A DNA stretch of 64,000 nucleotides from the NCBI GenBank assembly GCA_002150815.3, contig NDFF03000174.1, forward strand, positions 62,001 through 126,000, written 5' to 3'. The notes beneath the pieces are model-generated. The model was not told where the DNA came from, did not search any database, and worked only from the letters and a program-made list of their open reading frames with translations. The DNA comes from Grammothele lineata (lineage: Eukaryota; Basidiomycota; Agaricomycetes; Polyporales; Polyporaceae). This document shows, in pieces, positions 23,701 to 34,406 of this stretch; position 1 is the stretch's first letter, and every line of letters starts with the position of its first letter. Position numbers and translations under genes: made by a program.

Positions 23701-26700
23701 CGCGCGGAAGGCGCAGCGCTGTGCCCGGCCGGGGCGGGTTTCACTTTTAGACTTTGGCGAACGTGGTGCGACTTCGAGAACGCGGAAGCGGCGCGTTCGG
23801 CGGGCGTCGTCATTGATCTTCGCAGCAGGGGCTCTGCAGCGGGCTGACGCGGGTCGAGACGGTGTTGCTACGTATCGTCAAATGTCAAAGAGGCTCGAAT
23901 CGAGGCCTTGTAGGTTCCTGTCCACCAGGCCAAAAGCTCGTCAGAATGATGCTGGTGACTCGACGGCGTTTTCGTAGTCGGTGTAATTTGGTCATCGTCG
24001 CTTCGGGTATAGGGCCGGGCCCGGTCTGGTAGCGCGATGTGCCGTATTTGCCCGTCGTATTGCAAACTACGAAACGAGCCTGGTGATCATTATGAATAAC
24101 CTCGTAATTTGGTCAGGTTTCGACCGTCATCAGCAAGAGCCTTCTCGTGCGCAACGTGGGATGGCCGAACCTCGTACAGCAATCGCATCTACTATAACGC
24201 ACCGTCGCACGGTTGTCTACTACTACGGGGCTGTGGAGCTACTAGTCGCGGAGCATCTTGCGCACCGCATGCCCGTACGGACAAGAAGACGACGATGAAC
24301 TTCGAAATTGTAATGCGTAGAGTTCTTACGGAACGGGATTGACCAGCGCTTTTGATAATCAAACGTCCAAAGCGCGCTGGTACTGACGTTTATGGCCAAT
24401 GAGGCCCGCCGGGGAACCGGACGCCTACTCGGCGCAGAAGCAGGTTTGAACTGAGCAACCACTTCCATCATCGCGGAGGACGTCAGCCTGTCCCACTGGT
24501 ACGGCGGAAACGTCCGCGGCCCCGGCCGGGAAGTTACGTTACACAAAATTACTGCGCACCGCACCCGCGAACTGCAACAGGGGACGGACAACGACGCGGG
24601 TCATAGGTAAGCCAATTATTGCATCTCGTCTCCGCGAATATCATCTAGAATTCGGAGGTATGTGGGTAGTTATGGCGCGCGCGAAGACGTGCCCGCTGGT
24701 CCCGGGTCTTTACGGCTGGAGGAAGATCTGTGGGCCATGGACCATTGGCAAACCTTCGCGTTTCGGAAAGGGCGCGCAATTCGGCGAACTCGTCTAGGAC
24801 GTCAAGTCATCCTGGAGGTTGGCTACACGCGCGCTAAAGGTCCCCCGCCGCATAGGATGAATCGTGACCAACTAGCTGGCTCTCAACTAGTGGTGGCAGG
24901 ACCGGCGCCCCGTGTGATGCTTCTTTGCTAGACGCAAAAGACGACCACAGCACAAGAAACCGTATTTCATCGTGGGCAGAGGCGGCTGGCGATCGATGCT
25001 AGCAAATACGCTTCCAAGCTTCGCCACAGCGGCATGCTGGCACGGCCCAAGGACTTGTCGTATACGGTTTGGAACGCGTACAATGCACAGCGCGCGCTCC
25101 GACTTCAAGGCGACACAAGAGACCAGAAGGCGCGACGACGTCGATTGCATGAACACGAGGTAGGGGATGGCAGCGCCTGGACGTGCCAAGCCTCACCTAG
25201 TCGACGCTTGTAGAACCCAGACGAGCGGGTGTGCCGTACACATTGAACGAGAACAGATCCCAGTCCTCCCGATGCCCTGGCGGAGTTGTCCGCATATGGT
25301 ATGCGACTAGGTTCGACGCCGCAGTGGCCTGCCAGACCAGGCGGGGTAGCTCAAGTCTGCTGCCTCACGGAGACCACACTCCGTCTCAGGGGGTCGTTGG
25401 ATGTCAGGATGTTCCGGAGTGCGCGGTCGCCTTGCCAGACAGAATTGGGGTGACGCGCGGCGCACAGCCCCGGTGCGAAGCTTGAGACGATCTCCAGGCC
25501 CGAGTCACGACCGCATGAGCGTAGCGTGCGGCAATGGGACGCCAGTGGTATCGCCGTTAAGGCCTGAGAGTAGCCGAATCTTGATGAGCGAGCGATGGAC
25601 TAACACGAGCGCGCGTACGTACCATACCTCCCAGTGACCGCCGTGCGCGACGATGTAGCAGCTACTCTCATCCCGGAATAGCCACCTAGTCGTGGCGCTG
25701 GACGGACGGGGCAAGGCGCCTGCGGGTGCACTGCAGACGCTTCCAAAAGCAAAAAAGTCTGACGTCGCGGGCGCGATCCTCTCCCCGACCGCTCTTTCGC
25801 CTCCGAGCTCGGCCCCAGCCCGGCACGCTACAGACCAAAAACCGGGCCGAGCCGCAGGCTGGGGCGCCCGCGACTGCTCCCGCGCTACTCACCGCCATCG
25901 GTCAGCATCACGGAAGCTAAAGGGACGCCACACGGAGCGAGGGCGGTGCGCGCGGAGGGCAGCGAGCGCTGAGGGGGTTAAGTCGCATCGAGAATGAAAC
26001 GTGCCCTCACCCGGCGAATTACCGCCCGGTGCGTCGGGGATGAAAAACCCAGTAGGGCACAAGGATTGTGGCCAGCAATGATCAGCGACGGCGCGGAGTC
26101 GAGGGTGAGCGCCGCGGAGATGCGCTCGGTAGTTTGGGTGACGACGGCGTAACGCCTTGAGAGGCGCTTCAAGACCGACTCCGATGCGGCGTTTGTACGA
26201 TGCCGAAGGTGGTTGGAGCATGAACACTCGTCGTTGTCCTTGAAACGTCCAGTTGTTTGTACGGAGCGCGCTGGCTTGTCCGCCGCTATAGTTGAGACGG
26301 TAGAATTGCTGAGAACGAGCGGTCGTCATTGAACTCCGGCTGTCAGTCGAGTATCGGCGCAAATTGCTAGGTAAAAATTCAACACTGATAGCGCATCAGG
26401 CACCTTGAAGCGCGGGAGTCAAATGTGAGAGAAATCTTCAGCATCTACCACAGATACCTTCTGTGAGGCTGACTTACGTCCGCTCATTTTCGCTGGAAGA
26501 TACGACGAATGCTCTCGCAGAGGCAGCGCCGGGCTTAGAACCACCTCCCGGCTTCCCAAATGAAAGCCGACGTCAACGGGCGGGGTGGTGATCGCGGTGC
26601 CGCCTACTAACTCCCATACTTTATGCAGACATCCTGGACATAGAAGAGCGGCAGATGTTACCTGATGGACACGAGTACAACTTGCATCATATGCATTGAG

Positions 26701-27287
26701 TGGGCGTAGAAAGGAGCTAGGAGAATGTGTACGTCGTCAGAGATGTGTACAGTTCAGCTCTAGTGATAATCAAGCCGGAATATGCGTCAGGAGGTATACA
26801 TCGCAGACCGTACAGTTCAACGGGGTCTCCCAAACACCTCGAAGGAGATCAAACAAGCTGCATATTCGAGAATTTCGAGACTCACCGGCACCGCGCAGTG
26901 GCATTCGTCGAAGTTATGCCTTTATGGATACCCAGCGCGGCAGTCTTATTCACTGCGGAATTGCCCTTATCTGCGTTCATTTTTGACGGTACTGTGCGGA
27001 GACAAAAATCTCGAGAAAGTTTGAGACGAACGCGACCGATGCAGAAGGACGAAGAGGCTTGAAGGTAACCATGGTCTCGCAGTGGTCGTACGCCTCAGGA
27101 CAATTGACGCGCGCTCTTGTCACGTGGGTTTGTTCTCTGGCGCGTCCGCGCGTTGTTCTTGGATGCGAGTGTACGCCACCCTGCCCTCGCCTTAGCCACT
27201 CTGTCCTGCCTATCGCCTTCACCGCCCTTGTCTCCTGCTTAGACGTCTATTACGAGTCTGACAACATTACTGCGCTAAGGGGAAGCT
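20720..27287. other. Gene-poor region, 6.5 kb
   Basis: No recognisable protein, RNA gene or transposon was found. Open frames of up to 232 codons occur on both strands (for example 21680-22378 minus and 23312-23977 plus), but they overlap each other, are Arg/Pro/Ala-rich and follow local GC. A short direct repeat of about 7 bases (ggaaggt, roughly three copies) lies near 23677-23697. The last 300 bases form the promoter of the nucleoporin gene. Confidence 0.45.
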
Positions 27288-29081
27288 ATGGCCTTCGCTA
27301 GCAACAACCCGAACCCATCCAAGTACGCCTTTCCCAAAGCAGATCGTTCGTTCGCCCTGACATGTTCTACTTAGCCCCCTGTTCGGCGGCGGCGCGAAGC
27401 CTGCAGGATCTTTGTTCGGGTCAACTACTACACAACCCGCCGGCTCGCTCTTTGGGAGCACACAGCAGCCCCAACAGCAGCAACAGCAACAGCAACCCGC
27501 AGCTGGGTCCGCGTTCGGTAGCTTCGGCCAGCCTGCCGCGCAAGCACAGAATACTGGAACGCAGGGGACAGGGCTCTTTGGGTCTACGCTCGGTCAGAAC
27601 GCGCAACAGCCACAGCAGCAGCAACAGCAGGGCACGTCGCTCTTTGGTGGCGGAGGCGCGTTCGGGCAGCCCCAGCAGCAGCAACAGCAGGGTCAGCAAC
27701 CGGCTTCGACGGGTATCTTCGGTCAGCCGGCAGGACAGCAGCAGCAGGCAAGTACGGGGCTCTTTGGTCAGCAGAAGCCGGCGGGGTCGCTCTTCGGCGG
27801 AGGGACGGGCACGGGTACGGGCACGACCGGGCTGTTTGGGAGCACGACGCAGAGCCAGCCAGCTCAGCAGAGCACGTTTGGGTCGTTTGGATCACAGCCG
27901 CAACAGCAGACGCAGACAACACAGCCGTCGCTGTTTGGGAGCACGATGGCGGGGATGCAGCCTGCGGGAGGGTCGTTATGGGGGAGGCCGGCCGCGCCAC
28001 AACAGTGAGTTTCGTATAGCCGTTCAATGGGCGTATGTACTAACCTGCATGAGCGAAGACAACTGTGAGTATTGTCCACGATTCTGTAACTCCTCTATGC
28101 TCACAGCAAAGGATTTGGGCTGCAGTGCACAACCTACAGGGGGAGTGCTGCTCACGAAATCGACGAAGTTCAATGACCTTCCTGATCAAATGAAGAAGCA
28201 GCTGGAGGAGATCGAGTAAGCCACCATTCAACCCACTCTTCGTCCTAACGCGACTTAAAAGATTCGGATAGTTCATATATCCAGGCACGCGTCCAGATAT
28301 GTAATGATTTGAAGCAAAGAAAACTAGGCGACGAAGCTTTGAAGGGGCAGGAAGAGATCCGCACTGTGCAAAAGGTACGTCTTCCCCATCCCATCCGTCC
28401 ACTGCTCGCAACTCCTCATGTGCTCCTCCCTCAGGATCTCACTGGCGCCATTTCCATTTTGCGGTCAGACGTATTGCACACGCGCGATCTGAAGCACAAG
28501 GTCGACCAGACCGTGCAGGATACGATTGTAGCAACGCGCATCGTGGAGGGCTTCCGTAACCCGCAACAAAACGGGCAGTACCTCAAGACGCACGCCAACT
28601 TCCCCTTCGAGTTCTTCAACCGCGCTACGGAGCAGATGCGTGAACGGCTCAAGTGGTATAAGGCCACGATCGAGGTGTGTCCCTTGGTGTCTTGTTTGCC
28701 CGAATGAATGAACGAATGGGTTAATGCTCGGTCGTACTCGCAGCAAATCGAACGCAAACTGTCCTCTGCGGCCTCGCAACCACAACATACACCACAAGGT
28801 CAGTGATCTCTCCTCTTCCTTTGCCCTTATCTCAACCCTGTCCCCCCACGCTCACCTCTGTCCCCACAGCGATCGTCTCAACACTCGAGGCGCAGCACGC
28901 GACGTTCATGGCGCTCGCAGCCAAGGCAGCCGCGGTGGACGCAGAGCTGCAGAAGCTCCGCACGCTCTACACGCAGCTCTGGCGCGCCAAGACGGGCTCC
29001 GCCCGCGACCCGTTCAACGAGCTCGACCGCGGCGCCGACGTCGACTTTAGCGGGCTCGAGAGCCTCAGCGCGGCCAAGTAG
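27288..29081 (+). CDS. FG nucleoporin of the Nup49/Nup58 type
   Basis: This is a nuclear pore component of the central channel (the Nsp1-Nup57-Nup49 / Nup62-Nup54-Nup58 complex). Exons 27288-27322, 27375-28004, 28054-28064, 28107-28215, 28272-28374, 28435-28674, 28744-28798 and 28870-29081 sum to 464 residues. The N-terminal half is FG-repeat sequence (GSLFGSTTTQPAGSLFG, SAFGSFGQP, TGLFGQQ), which binds transport receptors. The C-terminal half starts at TKSTKFNDLPDQMKKQLEEI and is a coiled coil (ARVQICNDLKQRKL, TYLKTHANFPFEFFNRATEQ-type region, EAQHATFMALAAKA) that assembles with the partner Nups. The 11-base exon 3 is the least sure element; without it the frame cannot reach the conserved LTKSTKFND by canonical splicing except through a ctgcag acceptor. 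Confidence 0.88.
27460..27720 (+). repeat. CAG/CAA-rich tract coding polyglutamine in the FG domain
   Basis: Several runs of mixed CAG and CAA codons (near 27467-27500, 27610-27630 and 27672-27690) encode Gln stretches between FG motifs. Such tracts are prone to length changes. Confidence 0.7.
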
Positions 29082-29612
29082 GCCCGCTCGTGCGCGTTGC
29101 GCGTGAGTGCGCAAGATTTGCGGCTTGGGCTTCAGGCCATGAGCCTTGGGTTGCGGGCGATTGTGTCAGAGGGGGATATGGCCGTTGTGTTGTAGGCTTG
29201 CTTTCTGCGCTGTACGCATATGTATCGCGCCGACCACCGATTCAGGCCCCCAAGCTTGTGCGGAGGCTGTTTCCGGCAAGGTCGACTGGTCAGATCAGTG
29301 CACTCAGACTCAAGATATCTCCGAAGTTTGGATATCCCTCAGCTGCGTTTGTTGACCTAAGCCCTCCCAAAGACATTCTTCAATTTCGCGAAGAGCCAGA
29401 TGCAAATAAGCCATGCCGGTGTCGAGCATTGAACCTTTCATACACGATACCGTCGTATCGTAATTATCGAAAATCCGAGAAGAATAAGTTAGCTAGATGT
29501 CGTAGAATACATTTCTGGTGCAGCATCGTCGCCATATGTGATGGCAGTGTCCGTGCATGAATCCAACGAAGCAAGAGACAAGAAGATAGTCGCGTTTGCG
29601 GACAGTCTGGCC
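29082..29612. other. Intergenic, converging 3' ends
   Basis: This is 3' flank shared by the nucleoporin and GT17 genes. It is AT-richer than the genes, with no motif seen. Confidence 0.4.
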
Positions 29613-30925
29613 TCACGGTTCTCGGATGCATCCACCTGGCAGGAGAAATTTGAATCTGTCGCTCTGTTCCAGGAGGTGGCGAGGCACATGTACTGCCGAC
29701 GGTTGGCTGAGGGAAAGGTTAGTATTGGTGGAAATGAACGGGTAGACGGGTCCACTTACGCATCCTTATCCATAAGGGCAAGAAGATCCTTCCACTGAAG
29801 AAACAGGGCTCGCCGATGAATACACGGGAAGGAAGGTGCATACTGCCTACATACCTTGTACGCCTCCGGTAACATTCCAAAGATATCCTTTCCCTCACAT
29901 ATCGTCTGTTGTATCCTCTCCGGCTTCAGGAGCGAAAGATCCGTCACACGATCGGCATGAGAATAGCCTTCGGCGCCGCACAAAACGTCTCAACCAAAGA
30001 TGTTTCTAGAGTCGCATCATGAAACACTCACCCGTCATCTTGTCTGCGAATTCGTGCAAGTGCCGGAAGCAGAAGCTGCAGTGCCACCCCGAGTCCGCGA
30101 GCTTCCACTCCGCGACCTGGCCGTGTCCGTACCCGCTATTGGGCCCGAGCCGGTGCACCTGCGCGCGCCAGCTGCCCTCGCCTGCAGGCCATTCAAACGA
30201 GTATAGGTACTCGCGCATCTGGAGGTGGATCGGATCCGGGGCCGCGCACCGTCGAAGGAGCTTCATCGTATGCGCGGACGGGATCTCGTCCACATCCGAG
30301 AAGATGACGAGCGGGGGCGGACGCCCACCCCCAACCTCGTCCCAGTGCGCGCGGAGGAGGCTGTCCATGTGCCGCCTCTGCGCGATCTCGTTCTCGAACG
30401 GGCTTTCCCCGGGGGCGAGCTCGCGCGCGTGGAAGACGGAGTGGACGATGCGGTCCGCGAAGGGCGCGAAGCGGGCGGCGTGCGCGGCGAAGGTGAGGTT
30501 CTTGGGGATGCCGGTGAAGGTGCGGTCGGCCTCGACGATGAAGAACTTGGAGGCGACGTCGGAGAGCTCGTGGAGGCGGATCTCGAGGAGGTCGAGCTCG
30601 GAGGAGAAGAGGACGGCGTCCCAGACTTCGGGGAGCGCGCTCGCGTCCCGGGGCTGCCAGCCGTGGAGGGCACAGATATGTGCGTCAAAGGGGAGGCCTT
30701 CGGCGTAGTAGTGGGGGAGGACGTTGTGAGGGCCTAGGGGCTTGTCCCATAGTGGGCGGGTGGAGTAGGAGAGGAAGTTGCGGATGCGGAGACTGGTCGC
30801 CGCCCGTTAAGACTAGCGCGACCCGGGAGAGCATGTACTCACCTGGAATGGATGGTGTAGGAGACGACGAAAACGAAGGAAAGAGCAAAAAGAAAGACGT
30901 AGAGCCCGCGCCGTCGTACAAGCAT
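29613..30925 (-). CDS. Glycosyltransferase family 17 protein (MGAT3-like N-acetylglucosaminyltransferase)
   Basis: GT17 enzymes transfer GlcNAc in beta-1,4 linkage; the animal member makes the bisecting GlcNAc of N-glycans. Five exons (30925-30843, 30792-30032, 29967-29855, 29794-29760, 29706-29613) give 361 residues. The start MLVRRRG precedes one hydrophobic helix ([17 protein letters not shown]), a type II Golgi anchor. Landmarks are [35 protein letters not shown], the metal-site motif [31 protein letters not shown] and the C-terminal end [14 protein letters not shown]. All known GT17 motifs are present, so it is probably active. The acceptor in the fungus is unknown because fungal N-glycans normally lack bisecting GlcNAc. 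It diverges from Arp10 with 549 bases between starts. Confidence 0.9.
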
Positions 30926-31474
30926 AGGTCGTGAGGTGGTGGGGTAGAGGCAAAGTAGTGAACCGGTGAAGGCGCTGCTGCAGCGGTCACTGGGTGGAAG
31001 CTTCGACCTGAATTGAGTCGCCCGAGTTGCCGTGTCGCCGTCGCCAAGCCCAAGGAGCAGTGATTATAGTAGAGCCGTCCCCGCGAAAGACTAGAATGTG
31101 GGGGCGATGAGGAAAGCAGAGCAGAGCGGAAGGCGCATCGTGGCCAAGGCTGGGTGCCCCGGATCGAATGTCGGAGTGATGTCTGTCATCGACATAGCGC
31201 CCCGCAGGCGAGTCTTCTGTCGCCCGTCTCTACGTCACGGGGTCAGACACAGGCGCATCATTCCCGACGCGTCCCAGTCCGGGAACAGAGGCGCGGACGC
31301 GCCACAGGCGTGTTTCCTCTCCCCGCCATCCAGCACCCTCCGCCGCGCCCGGGGCTGCTCTCTTCCCCATCTACTGGCCGTAGATATTGTTACAACGCTA
31401 CTACTGGGCCCGGATATTCGACTAGCTTGACTCACACTGTCTCGTCCGACTTCATACGCTGGGCCTCTACAGCT
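30926..31474. promoter_or_regulatory. Bidirectional promoter between GT17 and ARP10 genes
   Basis: The divergent starts are 549 bases apart. No clear TATA box was seen. Short open frames here on the plus strand (31098-31430) lack any motif. Confidence 0.4.
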
Positions 31475-33658
31475 ATGTCTAACGTGCCTGCAACACCCCG
31501 TAGGGTAGCCTCTGGTGATTCCACCACACCTGCTGCTACTCCCCAACTCTCTCGGCTTCCCTCATCTCACGTGGTCCAATCATCTCCTCACTACACAACG
31601 ACGCGAAGACACTCCCTTTATGGCACGGAAGACAGGATCATCCTCGATCCCGGCTCGCGCGTCTGGAAGGTCGGCTTCAGCGGTGAAGGCAAACCTCGGG
31701 ACGTATTCTGTGCGGGTGGAGAGAGCGGTCAGTCGCTATGGACTTTGAATCGCGCCGCAAAACCTGCGGATAGGGAGGAGGAGGACCGCGTCCTTGCCGC
31801 CAAACTTGAAGGCTGTCTGCGCTCTGTATTCCACAAGTAGGTTCGCTCTTTGCTCTACAATCCACTCCCCTCACTTTGATTGAAGTTCTCTTCTGACCGA
31901 CCCAAAGTCACGAAAAGTAATTCTGGTCGAGCATCCGCTGCTGCCTTTACACATAAAGGAAGCCATGGCGCGCATCCTGTTTAACAATCTGCAGGTGAGT
32001 ATTCTGTCACTGAAGTAGGTAAACAATCGTCCGAACGAGCTCCACAGGTGCCCTCAATATCCTTCGCATCCAGCCATCTCCTTGCGCTTTTGGCATCCGG
32101 TCGTGTTACTGGTCTGGTTCTTGATTGTGGACATCTCGAATCGACGGTACTCCCAGTACGTGCAGTTCCCTGACATTGCGCCACGGACTTGTACGATAAT
32201 GTTACTAGATCTTCTCTTTCCGCCCACTGTACCCGCACCTCCGAACAACCCCACTCGCCGGCGCCCGCCTCTCCACTCACCTCAAAGCCCTCCTGCTCAT
32301 GTTCGGCACTTACATACCCCCCGCTACCTCCCTCAGCGCAACGATGAACATCCCTTCCTCCGCGCGCTCCACACGTGTGCCCGAGGACGTCCTCACCGAG
32401 GCCGTCGCCGACGAGATCAAGACCCGCCTCTGCTTCGTCGGCGACCCGCTCGAACCCACCGAACCCGCCTCACATCCGATGTCCCCCGGCCCGGGCGACG
32501 GCGGATCGAGCGAGCTCGACCTGCCCCCGAGCGACCCCGCGCTGTCCGAGTCCGACTTCTCGCGCGTATCCGTGTCCGACGTCGACGCGGGCAGCAGCGT
32601 CGCCGGGCCTACGTCCGAGTTCTCCGTCGTCTCGCACTCGCAGCTCGCGGGTATGAGCGCGGACCCGGCCGCGGCGAGGAGGAGCGAGGGGCACATCCAG
32701 GCTCTCGCGACGATGTATGGGCGACATTCGACCGCGACGGACATTCATATGCGTGTGGACCCCCCACCTGCGCAACAGACGGGGACGGGGAGGGGCACGC
32801 TCATTATTCCTGGGTGGATCAGGGAGCGTGCGGCGGAGGTACTGTTCGAGGGCGGGGACGTGGACGAGAGCAGTGTCGCTGAAGTCATCCTCGATTGTCT
32901 GCTCAAGGTATGCTTCTGCTAGCTCTTCTATGGCCCCTCTACTAATGCTTGCACAGACCCCTGTCGACCTCCGCAAAACCCTCGCCTCCTCGATCCTCGT
33001 CGTCGGGGGAACGCCCATGCTCCCGGGGTTCATCCCCCGACTGCATGCCGAGCTCACCCGCGCAGTCTCGCGCCCCTCATCTTCCTCCTCAACTTCAGCG
33101 TCCGCTGCGCCCTCGCGCGCAGGGCGCCGCCCACGACCTCCCACATTCGGCCGCTACGAGGCGTTGCGCCCGCTCCTGCCGTTCTTTGCTATCCTCAATA
33201 GCCCTGCGCCGCCGCCGCCTGCCAGCGCACTCGCCGCTGCGAACGCGGGCAAGGCACCGGCGTTCACGCCCGCGATGATGGCGTGGGTTGGGGGTTCGTT
33301 GGCTGGGTACGTCCTCCTCGCACCGGTAGAGTCACACCCAGTAGAGACTAAATATTATATTTGTTCATCATACAGGGCTCTCAAGACAGGCGGGGCGGAA
33401 GTACAACGGGAAAAGTGGGACGAGGCAGAAGCGCAACCCAGCGCAGAAGACGAGGACGTGCAGATGGACGACGGCGCCGGCGGCCCACCGTCGTCTCCAC
33501 CACGGGCGGCGGGGACGGGGACGGGGATAGGGTCTTCGCCCGCGCGGCACATCCTCCCCGATTGGACCCGCACGCCGCTTCCGGCGGGGGCGCCGCCTGC
33601 GCCCCGTGCGCCACCGCCGCCAATATCGGCGTTGCAGGCACAATCGGTCGCTGGTTGA
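31475..33658 (+). CDS. ARP10: Actin-related protein Arp10 (dynactin pointed-end subunit)
   Basis: Arp10/Arp11 caps the pointed end of the Arp1 filament in dynactin and helps link dynein to cargo. Six exons (31475-31836, 31886-31994, 32048-32155, 32209-32907, 32957-33306, 33376-33658) give 636 residues. Actin-fold landmarks are DRIILDPGSRVWKVGFSGE (phosphate-1 strand), KVILVEHPLLPLHIKEAMAR, GRVTGLVLDCGHLESTVLP (phosphate-2) and TLASSILVVGGTPMLPGF (adenosine region). A Ser/Thr/Pro-rich N terminus and a large Pro/Ser/Asp-rich insert (about residues 270-380) make it longer than animal ACTR10. The C-terminal 90 residues are acidic then Pro-rich. The degenerate nucleotide motifs fit Arp10 better than true actin or Arp1. 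Confidence 0.85.
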
Positions 33659-34406
33659 GTTGGGTTGGGGCTGTCATTCCCTTGGAAGGGACAGGACAGG
33701 GACAGAGACGGATACGACACACTTCGCACTGGAGATGAGGATGAGGACGCAGAGGGGGATAGGGATGAGACGATCGATGTTCATTTATTCTGCTTCTTCG
33801 TGCTACCCTACAACGCGCTCTTCTAAAGACTATAACGCTGTACTTTTGGCGACAGAACCGGGCCGGAGAGAAATTAGCGAAGGAGGGTGTGCTGTGCGAA
33901 TTTGAATGCGAGGTACGGAAGGATTCTGGGGTGCAGCGAGGGTGAATACGAAACATACGAAATATGAGAACGAAGGGGATATAGTGGAGCAGGGGGAAGG
34001 CAGGTATAAAAAGGAGCGTGGGTCTGTGCAGAATATCCAGCACGGTAAGGGGGTAAACGGTGTGGCCGATGAGCGGCCAGGAACGAAATTAACGAGATAG
34101 GGAAGAGGTGGCGCGGGGTAGCATGTGGGAAGGTTGTACAGGCAACATACAGAGCACAACAGGAGGAGGGTACAAGGTATCCAGAGCATGGTGATACAGA
34201 GATGAGCGAAGGTGATAAATATGTTAGTGTTAGAATATGGCGATGTCGTGAGGAGTCGTGAAATCGCCCACGGAGACGAGCGAACAGAAATAAGGAAAAC
34301 CCGAGATGCGAGAGATGCGAATGCCGAGGGATAAGTTCTAACTGGAGCGAAGACTTGAAAACCGAAGAGGAGGAATCCGAGATCGAAGAGGAGAGGAAGA
34401 TGCGCC
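33659..34406. other. Intergenic, converging 3' ends
   Basis: This is AT-richer 3' flank between ARP10 and the PX/PB1 gene, with purine-rich plus-strand sequence throughout. No gene was seen. Confidence 0.4.

Noticed and set aside
23312..23977. Plus-strand open frame of 221 codons
   Set aside because: It overlaps three other frames of similar size and has no domain pattern.
25340..25360. ggtagctcaagt resembling a tRNA A box
   Set aside because: No B box or acceptor stem lies at the right distance.
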